Source: Anseranas semipalmata
Lineage: Eukaryota > Chordata > Aves > Anseriformes > Anseranatidae
DNA: 64,000 nt
NCBI GenBank assembly: GCA_013399115.1
Contig: VXAA01000627.1
Location: forward strand, 372,001 to 436,000
Reading direction: 5' to 3'
Each line of letters begins with the position of its first letter. The stretch's first letter is position 1. This document shows, in pieces, positions 24,810-36,897 of this stretch. The translations under genes and the position numbers were made by a program. Under the pieces are notes generated by a model. The model saw only the letters and a program-made list of their open reading frames with translations. It ran no database searches and had not been told where the DNA came from.

Positions 24810-25340
24810 GAATCACGTCCCTCGGCGTGGGGCTGCCGAGCCGGCGCTGGGGCGGATGCGAGCGGCCGCGGTGAGAGCCCTGCTGCCCTCTGGTGACAGG
24901 GAGGGCGCCGGGGGGGGGACACGGGACGCGAAGCCACCGGCAGGAGACGGCTGGAGCCGCGCCGGGGTCTGGCTTCCAGCCGGGGAAGGGCATCAGGCGG
25001 GCGGGGGTCCCGCACGGCCCCGTCCCCCTCGTCCGAAGCACGCGGGGGACGCGGGGACCCTGCGGGCAGCGTGGCCGGGCTGACCCCGACGCAAGGACGA
25101 GCCCCAGCAAGCTCGGTAACGCTCACGGGGAGGCTAGCAAGTGCTGGCAGGTGAGCCGGAGGAGGGAAACGTCCCAACCGGACGGTTCTGGGGCTGCTTT
25201 TGGCCGAGCCCTTTAAAAAGGGGTTCGGGACCTGGAGGGCTCGGTCGCCTCGCGAAGCCTCGCTGCCTTCCCGTTTCATTTCGGCAGGCAGAGCGAGCAG
25301 CAACTCTTGGCGTGAGCGAGGCGCGTGGGCCGCGGCGGGG

Positions 25341-25359
25341 ACTACACCTCCCGGCATGC
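25341..25359 (+). promoter_or_regulatory. Putative ZNF143/Staf binding site
   Basis: ACTACACCTCCCGGCATGC matches the SBS consensus ACTACAnnTCCCnGnATGC at every fixed position. In vertebrate genomes such sites lie mostly within about 100-200 bp of transcription starts. Confidence 0.75.
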
Positions 25360-27646
25360 ACAAGCCAACCGCCGGGTGGGCATCGCCGCCCCGGGATCGG
25401 CAGCCTTCCGGCAGGCTTACCGGGCCGGGCAGGGAGCCACGCGTAGGGTTCCTGGCAGCGGGACGTCGCCTTGTCCCCACGGCGTCCCTCGCGGAGGAGG
25501 TGTCGGCGGCAGCGCCTGCCTTTGGCTTCCTCTGCGGCAGCTCCGTCCTCTTGCTCCGTGCTGTGAGGCTCACGGGCCCTGAGCGGGGCCAAGCCCTCCT
25601 GCCCCGGCCGGCGGGGCTGGGGCTGTGTCGGCCTTGTGCCCCTTGTCCCTTGTCAGAGGTGTCTCTCCCGCTGCTGGAAGGAAAGCCGACGGCTTTACTC
25701 CTGGTACTGGTTTTTGGGAGCCTGCTGTCGGAGGCACGGCTCACCCACGCTGCCACCTCGGCAGCGAGCTGGGCCAGGGAGCTCTCCGTGCTCTGCTGCT
25801 CGCTTCTGCCCTCTCTGCGGAAATGGACCCTAGGGAGTATTGGGTCGCATTAATTTTACTGGTGGGGTTGCTGGTTTGCCCTGGCAGCTTCCTCAAAGGC
25901 TGATCTAAGCGCCCAGCCCATATGCGCTCCCTCCGGGATGTGCTGAGCTTTCCCAGTCCTCATTCCCTCAGCAGTTTCGGGTCTTGTTCTCTCCTGGGCT
26001 CAAGGAGAGGGGAGGAAGCTCCCTCCCTTGGTTCAGCTGGCCTCTGAGGGCGGGGAAGCACATCTGCACTGCAGTCTTCCTCCTTTTTGTCTGGTACCAG
26101 CTTTTAGTCCTGGCACGTTTCTGCACGGCCTCGTCACGTAGCAGAGGGCAAAGACACCCAGGTTTATTTTTTTCAGGCTTTCCCGCTGCTCCTGAGGATG
26201 GTTCAAGGGGGTGATTATTGATCTGGCTCCTGAAAGTCGACGTTCCTGGACTCCTGACGCTTCCCCAGTCCTGTACGTGCCCTTACTGCTCTGTGCCTGC
26301 CTGTGCTTGTCCCATTTTAGTGCAAGATTTGGTAGGCATCATCGTGCACTGTGTGGAAATCCACAGTGCCTGGGGGCCAGGATGCTCTCTGGGTACGGAA
26401 CAAGAAAACAAGAAAGTATCGTCCCTATGTGTGTGACAGCAGACGTGAAAGGAAAAATTGAAGCTTTATGGGTTAGAGAAATGGTGTTCTGAGCAGACTG
26501 TCAGCATTGCTGCGATCGAGTTATCGGAGACTTCCATGGCTGGAGGAATTAACGAGTCAGGTTTGAAGCAGGACAGGTGTGAAGGGCAACACAGGCGAAA
26601 TCCCGAAGGGAGTCATTTGTTCGTTAACAGATGGCTGGTGGAGGATGTCAGTGTGGGTGATTCGGCAGTGAAAATCTTCTGATGGAGATCTTGCCTGATT
26701 CCTTTCCGCCTCGCACCACACCCAGGACCTCCTCCCTCCAGCGGGTCGTGTGGGTCCCTGCACCCTGCTAACACAACCGCGTGCCTCTGATCCATCCTCC
26801 CACGTGCAGCACCTGGCAGCTCCGCTTCCCGGAGCCATCTTTTCTGACCGGCTCTTTTCGTGTGTTTTTCCATTTTGCTTGTGCTCACGAGTAAGTGAGC
26901 CGGGTTGCTATAACCTCCAGAGAACCTGGGCTTGCAAAGTTTGACGTTTGCTTTAAAAACTATTTTCTTTGGGAAGTTGCCTTGCAAATCTTCGTCCTCT
27001 CTTTGCCCCTCTCTTTCATAGCCTCGTTTGCTTGGCCTTGCGAATGCTTAGCTGCCAATTAATGTTTCCCCCTGTTTCTATTAGTGTCCTCAGCTGATTG
27101 TGAATCCTGAGTGAACAGCAGCTGAGCTCGTGTGCTCTGTGTTTCAGAGAGCTTTTTGGGGACTGGCCAGTGGTTTGCAGTCATACCCGCCTGTCTGGTG
27201 GCCTGGACCACCCCCAGCTAAGCAGTGTGGTGGTAGAACAACACTTGGATGGAAGCCTCCAGAGAAGTCCTTGCACTGCAAGAAGTACAGTTCGTGACTC
27301 AGTTGGAAGTGCTTTTTAGTAATGAATCCATGTCCCAGGCCTGGGCTGATGCCAACCCTGTGATTCTTGTTGGAAGTTAACAAAGATGCAAAGCCCTTTA
27401 TGCAAGAGCTGAAGTGATAATCCAGATCTCCTGGCCTCAGTCCACTGGGGGTAATTGCATGCTTCCTGGGAAGTGTTTTCACCTGGTCCCTATCGGAAGG
27501 ATCGCCCTCGCTTCCTGTGCTACAGCAGTATGTGGGTGGCAGTACTTCAGCCGTGTCCGAGGCAATTCTTGTCACTGGCATGCTCAGGCTTAGAGCCTTC
27601 CCTGAAAGGCAGTGTGGTAGAGCAGGGAATCAGTAGAGGCTTTTAA

Positions 27647-27688
27647 ATGTATATACATATATATATAGAGAGAGACACACACACACAA
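27647..27688. repeat. Compound dinucleotide microsatellite
   Basis: The sequence passes from ATGT/ATAT units to AG units and then to AC units, about 42 bp in all. Confidence 0.9.
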
Positions 27689-28905
27689 GTTGCACTTACT
27701 GGGGCTTATTCTGCTTGTACGCTCTCTGAAACTATAGTCCTGGTGACTAGCAGCACAGCATCCCGGCAGCATCTCTCCTGGGACGCTGGTGCAGCTTGAC
27801 CTGCCAGCAGTGTGGGTGCAGTAACATCAAGCAGAAACTTTCTGGGTACCCTCGTGATCGTTTTATGGACCAGGAAGCTGGTGTGGGGGTGCCTCTCTGC
27901 GTCACGGTGCAAAGGCTGAGCCTATACCTCTGCTCCTGCAGAGCAGAGTGCGGCCGCTCAGCTGATGTTGTTCAGGTTGGAGCTGCTGGTGTCACCGCAG
28001 AGCGGTACCCAGTGCGGGAGGGCAGGCAGGGGAGCAGGGACTGCCCTCAGCCAGCTTTTGCTGGTCATCCTAGTGGCTAGGGGAGTGGGAGACCTGGTTT
28101 TGGGGAGGCTGGTGCTGTCTTGGTTTTCAGGGACATAGCTTCTGCACCACGCTGTCTCCAGTAGCCTGTAATCGCAGTGCTGGGAGCCCAGGGAGGAGTC
28201 TCAAACAAAGTCTTTGTGACAGTTTTGGCTGGCCTCGTGGAGATTTCTATAAAGCAGTTGTTACTTTCCCCCTTCTTTGTAGCCTGGGAAACGTTACAGC
28301 ATCGGGTTTGGCTGGGTCTCTTTGGGTTGCTGAGAGCTCCAGCTTCCCCCATGGCAGCATTTGGCCCTTCCTGCCTTGGCTGTGCCGTGAGGCTTGGTGG
28401 GCAGCCTGGGGAGAGCACGGCGAGGGTCTGTGCTTGCCCCTAAACCATACTGCGGTGTGCCAACGGCCGTACAGGCAGCGCCTGTGTGGTGGAGCAAAGC
28501 ACGGCTGCGGAGGGTAGGGAGGAGAAAAGCCAAGGCTTCCCACTGAATTTGGGAATTCAGTGGCAGCGACCATAGCAGCTGCCTCTTGGATCCAGCTCTG
28601 GTTCTCCGAGGGAACCAACCACACATCTACCTGGAGTCAAATGGGAAATTGGGGTGATAACCGGAACCACAGAGGAAGGCTGTAGCTGGAGGGGTGGCTT
28701 TAGCACTGGTGGAAGATACTGCGGGATCTTCACGATGCTGGGGGTGCTCAGGGTCTCTCAGATCTGTGCGTATGCCATGAATCTGCTTGGCATGGGATGT
28801 GAGCAATCGCTGACCGGCCAGCACTGGGGAGGTCTTTCTGTGTGGGCAGGTTATTTCTCAGCTGAATTTAACATGCATCTCTGCACTGTGTGCTTGTCTC
28901 TCCAG

Positions 28906-28995
28906 GTGACCCAACACAGCCAGAACAAGCAACCCCAAGACCGCGCTGCAGGCGCTGAGAGCTGCCCTTCAAGTCTGCTTCAGCCCTACACCCAG
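28906..28995 (+). other. Possible 90-nt exon, gene unknown
   Basis: The acceptor GCTTGTCTCTCCAG precedes 28906 and the donor CAG/GTTAGC follows 28995. The block is 90 nt (30 codons) and open when read from its first base, with a polar Gln/Ser-rich peptide. It is more likely a leader or non-coding-RNA exon than protein-coding, because no family is recognisable. The donor is not optimal, so chance remains likely. Confidence 0.25.
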
Positions 28996-31900
28996 GTTAG
29001 CACCCATTTGATCATTACCGGTTTCTCCTCCTTCTCCAGGACTGTTTGAGGAAGCCTGGGAATGCCGTGCTTTCCTCCTGCCCCCCCCTCAGTCCCTGGG
29101 GACAGCTCAGTACAGGAGGTGTCGCTGAGCTGCTTCCACTGGCTGGGTGGCTGAGGGAGCCTGGATGTGTGTCACCTGTGCTGCTGAGACTGTTGAGCCC
29201 TGCACGCAGTCACGCAGTCGGAAGCTCAAGGGCGGTGTATTTTAAACCCTTGGGAACTTGCTGTCTGTGGTGCTCGCTGAGCTTGTCCTTCCGTCCACCA
29301 GCAGTATGGAGCAGGAGGATTTCCCAGCTGCTGCTCTCTGCTGCTTGCTGTCCTTCACCTGAAAAAAAACAGAGCTAACACTTCACCCAGAGTTCACTAC
29401 AGGCACGATCCTGCTTTCTGTCAGAACCAGTTGAGCTCTGCCTGCATTTTCCCAAGATTTTGTGGTTCTAGGAGGAAGGCCTGGCTCTCAGCCATGGCGT
29501 AACAGTGAAGTGTTTCAGGAGGATTGGTAGTCTTTGCATTGCCACTGTCCAGAAATATGAAGGTCTTTGGGAAAGGAGCCTTCACCTGTACTTTGGTTTT
29601 GGAGAACCACAATAAACCTCTCTTTTGGTCCAGAGCTTAGGTGCAATTTGGCCAGGAGAGGTTTCGTGGGGAAGCCGCTGTTTAGCACACGTGACTGCCC
29701 AGGCTGTGCGGCTCTTCCTCTAAGTGTCTGCCAAGGAAAGTTGGGGCCAGGCCAGAGACAAGTGGAGAGTGGGCCTCAGGCCATCTTTTCCTTCCCATTT
29801 CCTTCAGCCCGATGCTGAGGTGGAACCCACAGGCAGCGAGGCAGGGGTAGATTCACCTGGAAAGTTAAAAGGAGGGAAGGAAGGAGCCCTTCGTTCATGC
29901 CAGCCCTGCACGAGCATTGCAAACACCCTGTCACACGGTGTGGTAGCAGCAGAGCAGCTCTTTTATCCAGCTGAGGTGTGGTGGTCACTAATGCCTGCTC
30001 CTTGCTGGGATCCTACATCTTTCTTAATGATGGAAAAGAGATGTATTATCTGGCTACAACCAGAGAAGAGGTGCATTTTGCTGGAACCGCTTGCAGATCC
30101 CCATCCACCAAGCTCACAGTACTCTTTCAGGGCTCACCTGCCTTGTGACAAGAGGAATGTTAAGGCAAGGATCACCATGTTGGATCCACATTTTTTTTTT
30201 GTTGTTTTTTCCTCCCTGCTGACTGAATAGCTTGACACCTCCCAGTATGGCAAACCTCCTGTATATGTGTAACACAACAACTTCTCCCGCTACCTGGTTG
30301 TAGCAATACCCTCCTTTCTCTGGTTTGGATATCACCTAACCCAGACGATATCAGTGAGTTTGTATTTGGGCTGAATTAATTTTGTTACTTCAGTTCGGTG
30401 CAGCTGGCAGTAGCCTGGTACAGCTTGCAGATAGATGGATAGATTTGCAGTGCCTCCATCAGGAATGGGATGTGATGCACTGCTGGCAAACTCAAAGAGC
30501 TAGTAAAGCAGGGTTATATGTTCAGCAGAAAGTTATCAGCCTAGCATCGTTCAGCTTCCTTGTAGCATGTTTGAGCTGCCATTGCCCCTTGGTCCTACCA
30601 GTAGATCCTCTTTCTGCTGGGGAAACCCCAAGGAAATGCTGCTCCCCTTTCAGGGATGGGGCCCTGGGTTCCTCGCGAGTATTGGCACAGGAGTTATGCA
30701 AGGAATCCCCTCTTTGCCCTACCATCTCTGCTGCAAGTAGGTCGGGCATTCAGAGATCCTGTTCTTGGGAGTGTTGGGACAGCTGGATCCTTGTTCAGTT
30801 CTCGCTGCTCCCAAGAATGGAGCAGAGGATCATCTGCTGGGGCTAATTTTAGCCCTCTGAGTATTGCTGATGTCCCTCCTATTTGTATGCAATCCTGCTC
30901 TGTGAGAGTCCTGTATCTCAGGGTGTAAAGGTTTTGCAGGGGCATAGTATGCTGGGGATTAGGAAGAACTTTGAATTCCTCGCTTACCTAAAGTGTCTAA
31001 GCCAGATCCTTTCCATATCAGATGTAGGTGTTACCCTCTGGTTTTTTTTAGGCCTCATGCCAAGCACCCTTTGGACCTTGCTTTCCGGGTGCTCACGCAT
31101 TGCTTGGCTGCAAACTGTCATCTTTCCAGCCTTTGCCTGCCAAAAATCTAGCATCCCTCTTGTTTGCAGCAGCCAGTTCCTGTTGCCTTGGATGGATGCA
31201 TCCAGTGCCAAATTCAGTCTTCCATGAAGCCTTTGGGTGTGCAAATTCTCTAGGGCCTAGGAGAGCAGGGCTCTGACCTTCCCTGCATGGCTGGGTGGCT
31301 GCACAGCATCCACTGCTGACATCCTCCAACCTAGCGCGGCACAGGGTGAGGCCTCCTGGTCTCTCCCTTGTCTGTATACACAAGACTTTTTGGCCCCTCT
31401 GCGCTTTCTGGTTTCCACCTGCTCAGGTGATTGTTGTCACGTATTTTAGCCAAGCTGAGGTTAGCACTGAGCTCTGCTGAGGTCTGTGTCAAGGCAAGAC
31501 ATGTAGTTCTGGCCCATCTTTATTTTTAGCCCGTGTAAGGCATGGTTGATGGTATCAGAAGGAAGTTGCACGTTCTCCTGGGTTCCGTGACTCATCCTGG
31601 ATGAGGACTGAGGCTTTGCTAGCTTCTGCTATAACCCTCAAGTGATGTAACCAGTTGTGGTGGGCCTTACGCGCTCTGGGGAAGGGCAGAGGAGGGAGGA
31701 GCAGCAGGGAGGGAAGGAGAGCTTTTAGAAGTGTCGTTTTATCCATTTTGTTAGGTCATTAAATTAGTTCATCTAAAGATATTGGCAGGTATCCCACCTG
31801 AACGTGGCTCAGCAGGGTCCTTTGTCTTTCCTTGCATCTCACGCCTGTGTCAGAGAGGAGAAAGGGCGAGGAGCTCTGCTTGCAGGCTGGGTGAGGTAAC

Positions 31901-32019
31901 TGTTTAACAGCACATAGCAACAGTAGACAACAGTTTTTAGGACAGGAAGCGAATCAGGATCTTGTCTCCAGTTCAAGCCACAGCGAGGTTAAGTGCAGTC
32001 GGCAGCACGGGGACGCTGT

Positions 32020-32540
32020 CACCCAGCTGGGGCGATGTGCCTGGGTCCAGCCTAGGCACCATGCCCACCCGGCAGGCCAGGACGATGGCCTGTGTTGCGG
32101 CCTTCCACCTCTGCCCCCTTATCTTCCTTGGGGTGACGTACGGCGTTTTGGGAGCACGTCGAGGCTTTCGGGTGGCGTACGGAGGTTTCACGTGTGGGGT
32201 GGCGGGGAGGGGACAGCAAGGCTTGGGGGGGGGAGCAGGGACAAAGGAGGGAGGCAGCGGGGCGTGCTGGGGGGATTGCCATGGCAACTCGAGCTTTCGG
32301 CGGCCTGCGCTGCGGCACGGGAGCAGCCGCCGGGGCCGACGTGGGTCCTGCGGTGGGCTCGGCACCCCCCGGGGCTCTGTGTGGCACCCGCAGCCGTCCC
32401 CACCCCGGGCAGCAGCCTCAGGGCGGGCGGCCGCGGTGCCTCGTCCAGCTCCTCCTCTCCTTCGCCCCTCGCTGGGGAGCGGGCAGGCAGCTCCTGTTTG
32501 TTCGGATTGAAGCCTCGAGTTGCAGAGCAGGCCCAGCCGG
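32020..32540. promoter_or_regulatory. CpG island with RFX X-box palindrome
   Basis: A CpG-dense block contains TGACGTAC (half CRE-like) at about 32133-32140 and the palindrome ATTGCCATGGCAAC at 32275-32288, one base off the symmetric RFX X-box GTTGCCATGGCAAC. Long open frames occur on both strands but are GC-driven, with no recognisable protein. The most likely role is an alternative promoter or enhancer in the ATOSB upstream region. Confidence 0.5.
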
Positions 32541-35500
32541 AGGGAAACCGGTCTCCTAAGCCCTCTCACTGAATCACGGGGGATAGCGTGGCATTCTGCT
32601 GCCCTTGCTCATCCTCGGTTAATCAGTGTAAGTGGGTCCAGCCGTGCCTGCATCTCCCAAGGGTGCCGGGCCCTGTACCGCGCCGTCCATCTCGCACAGC
32701 CGGTTTGCCTTGCTCCAGGGTAGCTGTACTCTGATGGAGAGCAGATGCTCGGATGAGCCCTGTGATATGGTCTGAGACCATCCTCTGGGCACTAAGGGAG
32801 GCGTTGAACAATTCTGGAGCTGCTTTTGGGCAGACCCCTTGCCAGATGCTGGTAGAGGGCCGGCTCCTGGTACTGAAGGAAGCAGGGAACATCATCACCA
32901 CTCGCTGCACAGAGAGAACGGGTCAGGAAGCCAGGCTCCAGCCTGGCCATAATGTGAGTGTGACTGAGACCTGAGTCCTCTGTAAAGTGCCTGAAGCCTT
33001 GGGTGTGAGCCAGGGGGATGGGACTGGCTGGCAGCAAGCACAGCTTGCCCATCTCGACATGGATCACTGTGTGAGCTGTAAACCTCTCTCATTACACCTT
33101 CCAAAGGTCAGCGCTTGCAGTGAATTACAGCGCTCTGCCCCCAGCCCAGCACGAGGGAGGAAGGAGCCTGCCCCGCCTTCAGAGGATGCTCTGAACTGGT
33201 GCTGGTCAGACGTGTGGGGTTGTTGCAGAGCAGTGCATGCTGCAGCAGTGCATGTGGTCAGGATTCATCGGGGACTAGGATGTTCAGGCAGAGCTGGAGG
33301 GGAAAGGATACCTGTCTGGGAGCTGCCCAAACAGCCCTACGTTCACACATATCGTGGTCCTTGCCTGAGCTGTGACCCCTCCTTCCAGCTCTGAACCAGG
33401 GTACAAAGCCTCAGAAATTCCCCTGAAAACCATTTCACCATTTGCAATCCACCATAGTGTCCGTGTCAGATTTAGGGTGGTTTTAAGACCTGCATGGGCT
33501 GCACATCTCTGTCCAGTGCTGCAGTTCCAGCTGTCTTAAAACTCCCTAATGGGTTGGACTTGTTTGTAAAATGTGCCCTGGGCTCCAGACCCTGGTGTTC
33601 CCAAGGGAAAGCAAACAGGGAGGTGGAAGCTGGAACCTGGAGCCGAAGTGAAAGCTGCCTGCAGCAGATATCTGCGTGGTTCCTTCCCAGGAAGGTTCCT
33701 TTCCTTCACAAAGGGGAACAGCTTGCTCTGTGCTGGCAGCTGGAGCTTCCTTCCCACAAGGGAAGCTGAGACACTGATACCTGACTTTGAGGGCAATCTC
33801 AGATCAACAGCTCGAGCACTGCTCTTAATGCCTGTGGCCTTCAGCGCTTGGCGTGAGAATGGGCGTTGCAATATATTACAGGCATGGATGGTGGCAGAGA
33901 GTGATCAAAATCCATTGAGCCAAACAGCAGTTCCCTCTGACCCCATTTGCACAGCCTGCTTTTTCTGATCTTTCCTCCAGACTGAGGCCCTAGGAAGCGC
34001 TATGAAATATCATGGAGCGGTAGCAGAGCTCAGTGGATAAGGCTGTGCAATGGGTGTACGTGTTGGGGTGTGGATTGCCAATTTCTGGGGCAGAGAGTGT
34101 TTTTTTCCATTTATACAGCACCTTGCATGCCGAGATCCTTGTCTACGACTCGAGCTCCTGGGCACTGTGACCTGATGAGTTATAACTGTGTCATCTTTGA
34201 AGTGCTGCTCCCTGTTTTTTTGTCTTGCCTCCTCATACTGTGCATTTTTAAGCACAGAACGAAGGATCAGAAAAGCCCAAAGGCAGTGGGGTCACATCAG
34301 CTCCCGATTTGGGGAGGAGTTAGGCGTGCAGTGCTGGAATAAGCATTTAGGGAGAGGCAGCCAAGAGAGATTTCCTCTGAAAAACGCCGCCGAGCTGCGG
34401 CGCTGAGGTTCAGAAAGTACTGTGTGGGTTACGTGCTGCGCTTTGCTGCCATCGCCTCGGCGGGTCTGGGACACGCATGCCTGCGTGTAGCCAGATGGGG
34501 ACACTATGCTGAGCAGTGTCACTCTGGGAAAAATAGCCAGTGTCCTTTTGGACGTCAGGAGCAACCTTAATGCTGCCGCTGCTGAAAGAGCGCTGGGGAT
34601 TTCAGCAGGGTAATGACGGATCGCCGGGTCCAGAAGGAAACTTTGACTTGGTGGGCACTTCTACCTGCATTCCCTAAATTGTGAGAAGACAGTCAAGCCC
34701 AGTGGTGCTATACAGATTGCCCTGTCTGGAAGATGCATAAAGAATAGTTTGCGAGAGCCAACTTTTTGCTCAACTAAAACCTAGGGAAAGCATGTCTGGA
34801 CTCACTGCACTGGGGTTTTCTTACTGCCAGCCAGCAATGCCGTGGCTGTGCAGAGAGCATAGCAAAAACAGGTTAGCAGGCACTTGTGTCCTTTCTGTAC
34901 CAGTGCTCCCATTACTGATGGGGTTAGTCTAGCTGGGCCAGCAGTGGACAAAAGGTGATTCCTGAGGTCCTCTCTGCCGTGGCTGCCAGCAAAAGAAAGC
35001 AGTTGTGGCATGGAGTGGCAGGTCTGAGCTTTGCTTTCAATTCATCTTCTAGGAGCCTGCAAGAGCCAAAAATACTAGCAGATTTTTGAGGAACTGGAAC
35101 ATTCTCAGGCTTTTTGTCCCGGGCTGGTCAGCCTGCCTCTCCCTGAGGCTGACAGTCTGGGTTCTAAAGGTATTTGCAGCGATTTGTCCCAGCCATGTGA
35201 TTAAATCTTGGTAGAGAGAACGTGAAATTGTGGCATCAAGTTGCCAGCCTGAAAGTGCTCCTCTGGCTGCTGTGCCTGCTTCCTGCAACTGGAGAGCTTA
35301 TTCGTGGAGGAAACAGCCTTCAGATTGGAAATAGCCTCCCTCTTTCTCCTGTGCAGCTCTCTTCCTGGCAGCTCAGTAAAAGTGATTTATTATAGATAAC
35401 AGCTCTCGCTAGTTCTGTTTCCCTACAATATCTTACTGTTAGAGTAACCAAACAAAACGCCGTGATGCTTCCGGTAGGAAGCTGATATCAGAGGCCTGTC

Positions 35501-36749
35501 GTGTAGCGGAGGCTGGAAGCAAGGAGGAGCAGTTTACCAGGAAATGCCTGTGTTCATTTCTTGGGAAGGAAAAGGCATCTCACCCCTGAAAGCTTCCTTA
35601 CAGCATAACTCCAAACGTTGCTGATGGAGCTGCACCAGCATGAGAGGTGCTGAGAATGCTGCCCTCCAGAGCCTGGGAAAGGTGTGACCAGGGTGGTGGT
35701 CTGGAGAGCAAAGTCAAATTCTGTCTTAAAGTGAACCTCCAAGAGGAGTACCATAAAGAAAAGGTATTGCTTGTACAAATCCTTGTAAGGAAAGAGCAGG
35801 GAATTTCCTTTGGAGTGAGCCTGTCTGAAACTTGATATGTCTCAGATGTGTGTTAAGAGAGAAATGAAAAGACTGTGCTATAAAGTGATAGGGGATAATG
35901 GATTTAATCTAATATGTTGTGTCCTGGGAAACAGAGCTGGGGCAAGGATATTGGCAGTAACATTATGCTTTGCATGACAGCAAAAGCAAACACCACCTGA
36001 ACACACTTTTCCGGGGGGGTGAAAGGGTTTGCTCTGCAGAGTCCCCAGGAGGGTGGAGCGAGGCGACCAGGAGCCAGGAACCCGGGGGAAGATGCCAGGA
36101 GATCCGTAGATGAGCAGTGCGTGATGGCTGTGCATCTTCCTGCAGCGTGAGCTCTGCTTTCCCATTCGGTGGCCCCGGTAAACTGGACAACGGCGCTGGG
36201 CTCTTAACTTCATTGCAGTCGTGATAAATGCAGTAGAGAAGCAGTGACTTTAATAGCATTAGTGAAATGTCTGAGCTGGAGCGTAAATGAACAGATCTTT
36301 GTCAGTAGCCTCTGTGTTTACAGAGTAGCGTGGTGGTGATCCAGCCCCCTGCCAGCCTTTTGGGAGCCAGGGCACTCTTCCGTTTCACAATACTATCTCT
36401 GGGTCTCTACATTTTTTGGTTCCTTTGTGGTATTACCTTTCTTGGCTGGGTTTTGTGCACCTGCTGTACTCTGGGGTTGTCAGAAGTGGCAGGAGAGCAG
36501 CGTCCCCTAATGCTGAGTGACTTTTGCCCTACGGCAGGGAGACCCCTCACCTGGGGCTGGCCGGTGATGGGGTCCCAGCGGCAGCCCAATGCGGGCCACG
36601 CCATCCTCGCCCTGCCCGCCTGCTCCCCTTCCCTGGGGCAGGGACAGCACGCCGTGCCTCAGTTTCCCTGTGACGTGGGAAGCAGGGAGGGGCAGAGCCG
36701 GACCGGCAAGGGGTGGAGGGGAAGTTGCAGCAAGCTGGTAGGAAATGGC
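32541..36749. other. Non-coding, no gene recognised
   Basis: Mixed-GC unique sequence with only short open frames of no known family. No repeat of a named family or convincing exon is visible. Confidence 0.5.
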
Positions 36750-36897
36750 GTTTTGGGGTGCTGCAAGGTGGCCCTGCCCCATCCTGTCTGCAGAGGTGGT
36801 GTTTTGGGGTGCCGTGGGACAAGCTTGCCCTGTCTGTTGTGGAGCTGGTGTTTTGGGGTGCTGCAAAGCAGCTCTGCTCCGACCCAGCTGCAGAGCA
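36750..36897. repeat. Minisatellite, about 3 x 50 bp
   Basis: Three tandem units begin with GTTTTGGGGTGC at 36750, 36801 and 36850. Each is followed by a variable GTGG/AAGC-CCTG segment and ends in a GGTGGT or GCAGAG-like motif. The units are imperfect, mostly in their middle thirds. A lone related string, GTGTTTTGGGTGGC, occurs near 37558. Confidence 0.85.

Larger units (their letters stand above)
23500..25620. promoter_or_regulatory. Large CpG island with ZNF143/Staf site
   Basis: CpG-dense DNA flanks the 860-base gap on both sides and continues to about 25620. At 25341-25359 lies ACTACACCTCCCGGCATGC, a close match to the Staf/ZNF143 binding site (ACTACAnnTCCCnGnATGC) typical of active CpG-island promoters in vertebrates. 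This is good evidence for a promoter, but the gene it serves is not evident. Candidates are a distal ATOSB first exon on the + strand, a minus-strand gene, or a non-coding RNA. Part of the promoter or a first exon may be hidden in the gap. Confidence 0.65.
25621..32019. other. Non-coding stretch with one exon candidate
   Basis: No recognisable coding gene. It contains the exon candidate 28906-28995 and a compound AT/AG/AC microsatellite at 27647-27688. I see no CR1 copy. If ATOSB is transcribed from the 25 kb island this would be first-intron sequence. Confidence 0.5.

Noticed and set aside
23585..25756. Open frames of several hundred codons on both strands through the 24 kb region
   Set aside because: Most of their length is the run of N; the flanking parts are GC-rich low-complexity sequence without a known domain.
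31973..32569. 198-codon minus-strand and 182-codon plus-strand frames over the 32 kb island
   Set aside because: The same GC effect; both strands are open at once and neither peptide is recognisable.
34019..34062. tRNA-like string (AGCAGAGCTCAGTGGATAAG)
   Set aside because: It lacks a B box and a foldable cloverleaf; only a partial A-box resemblance.
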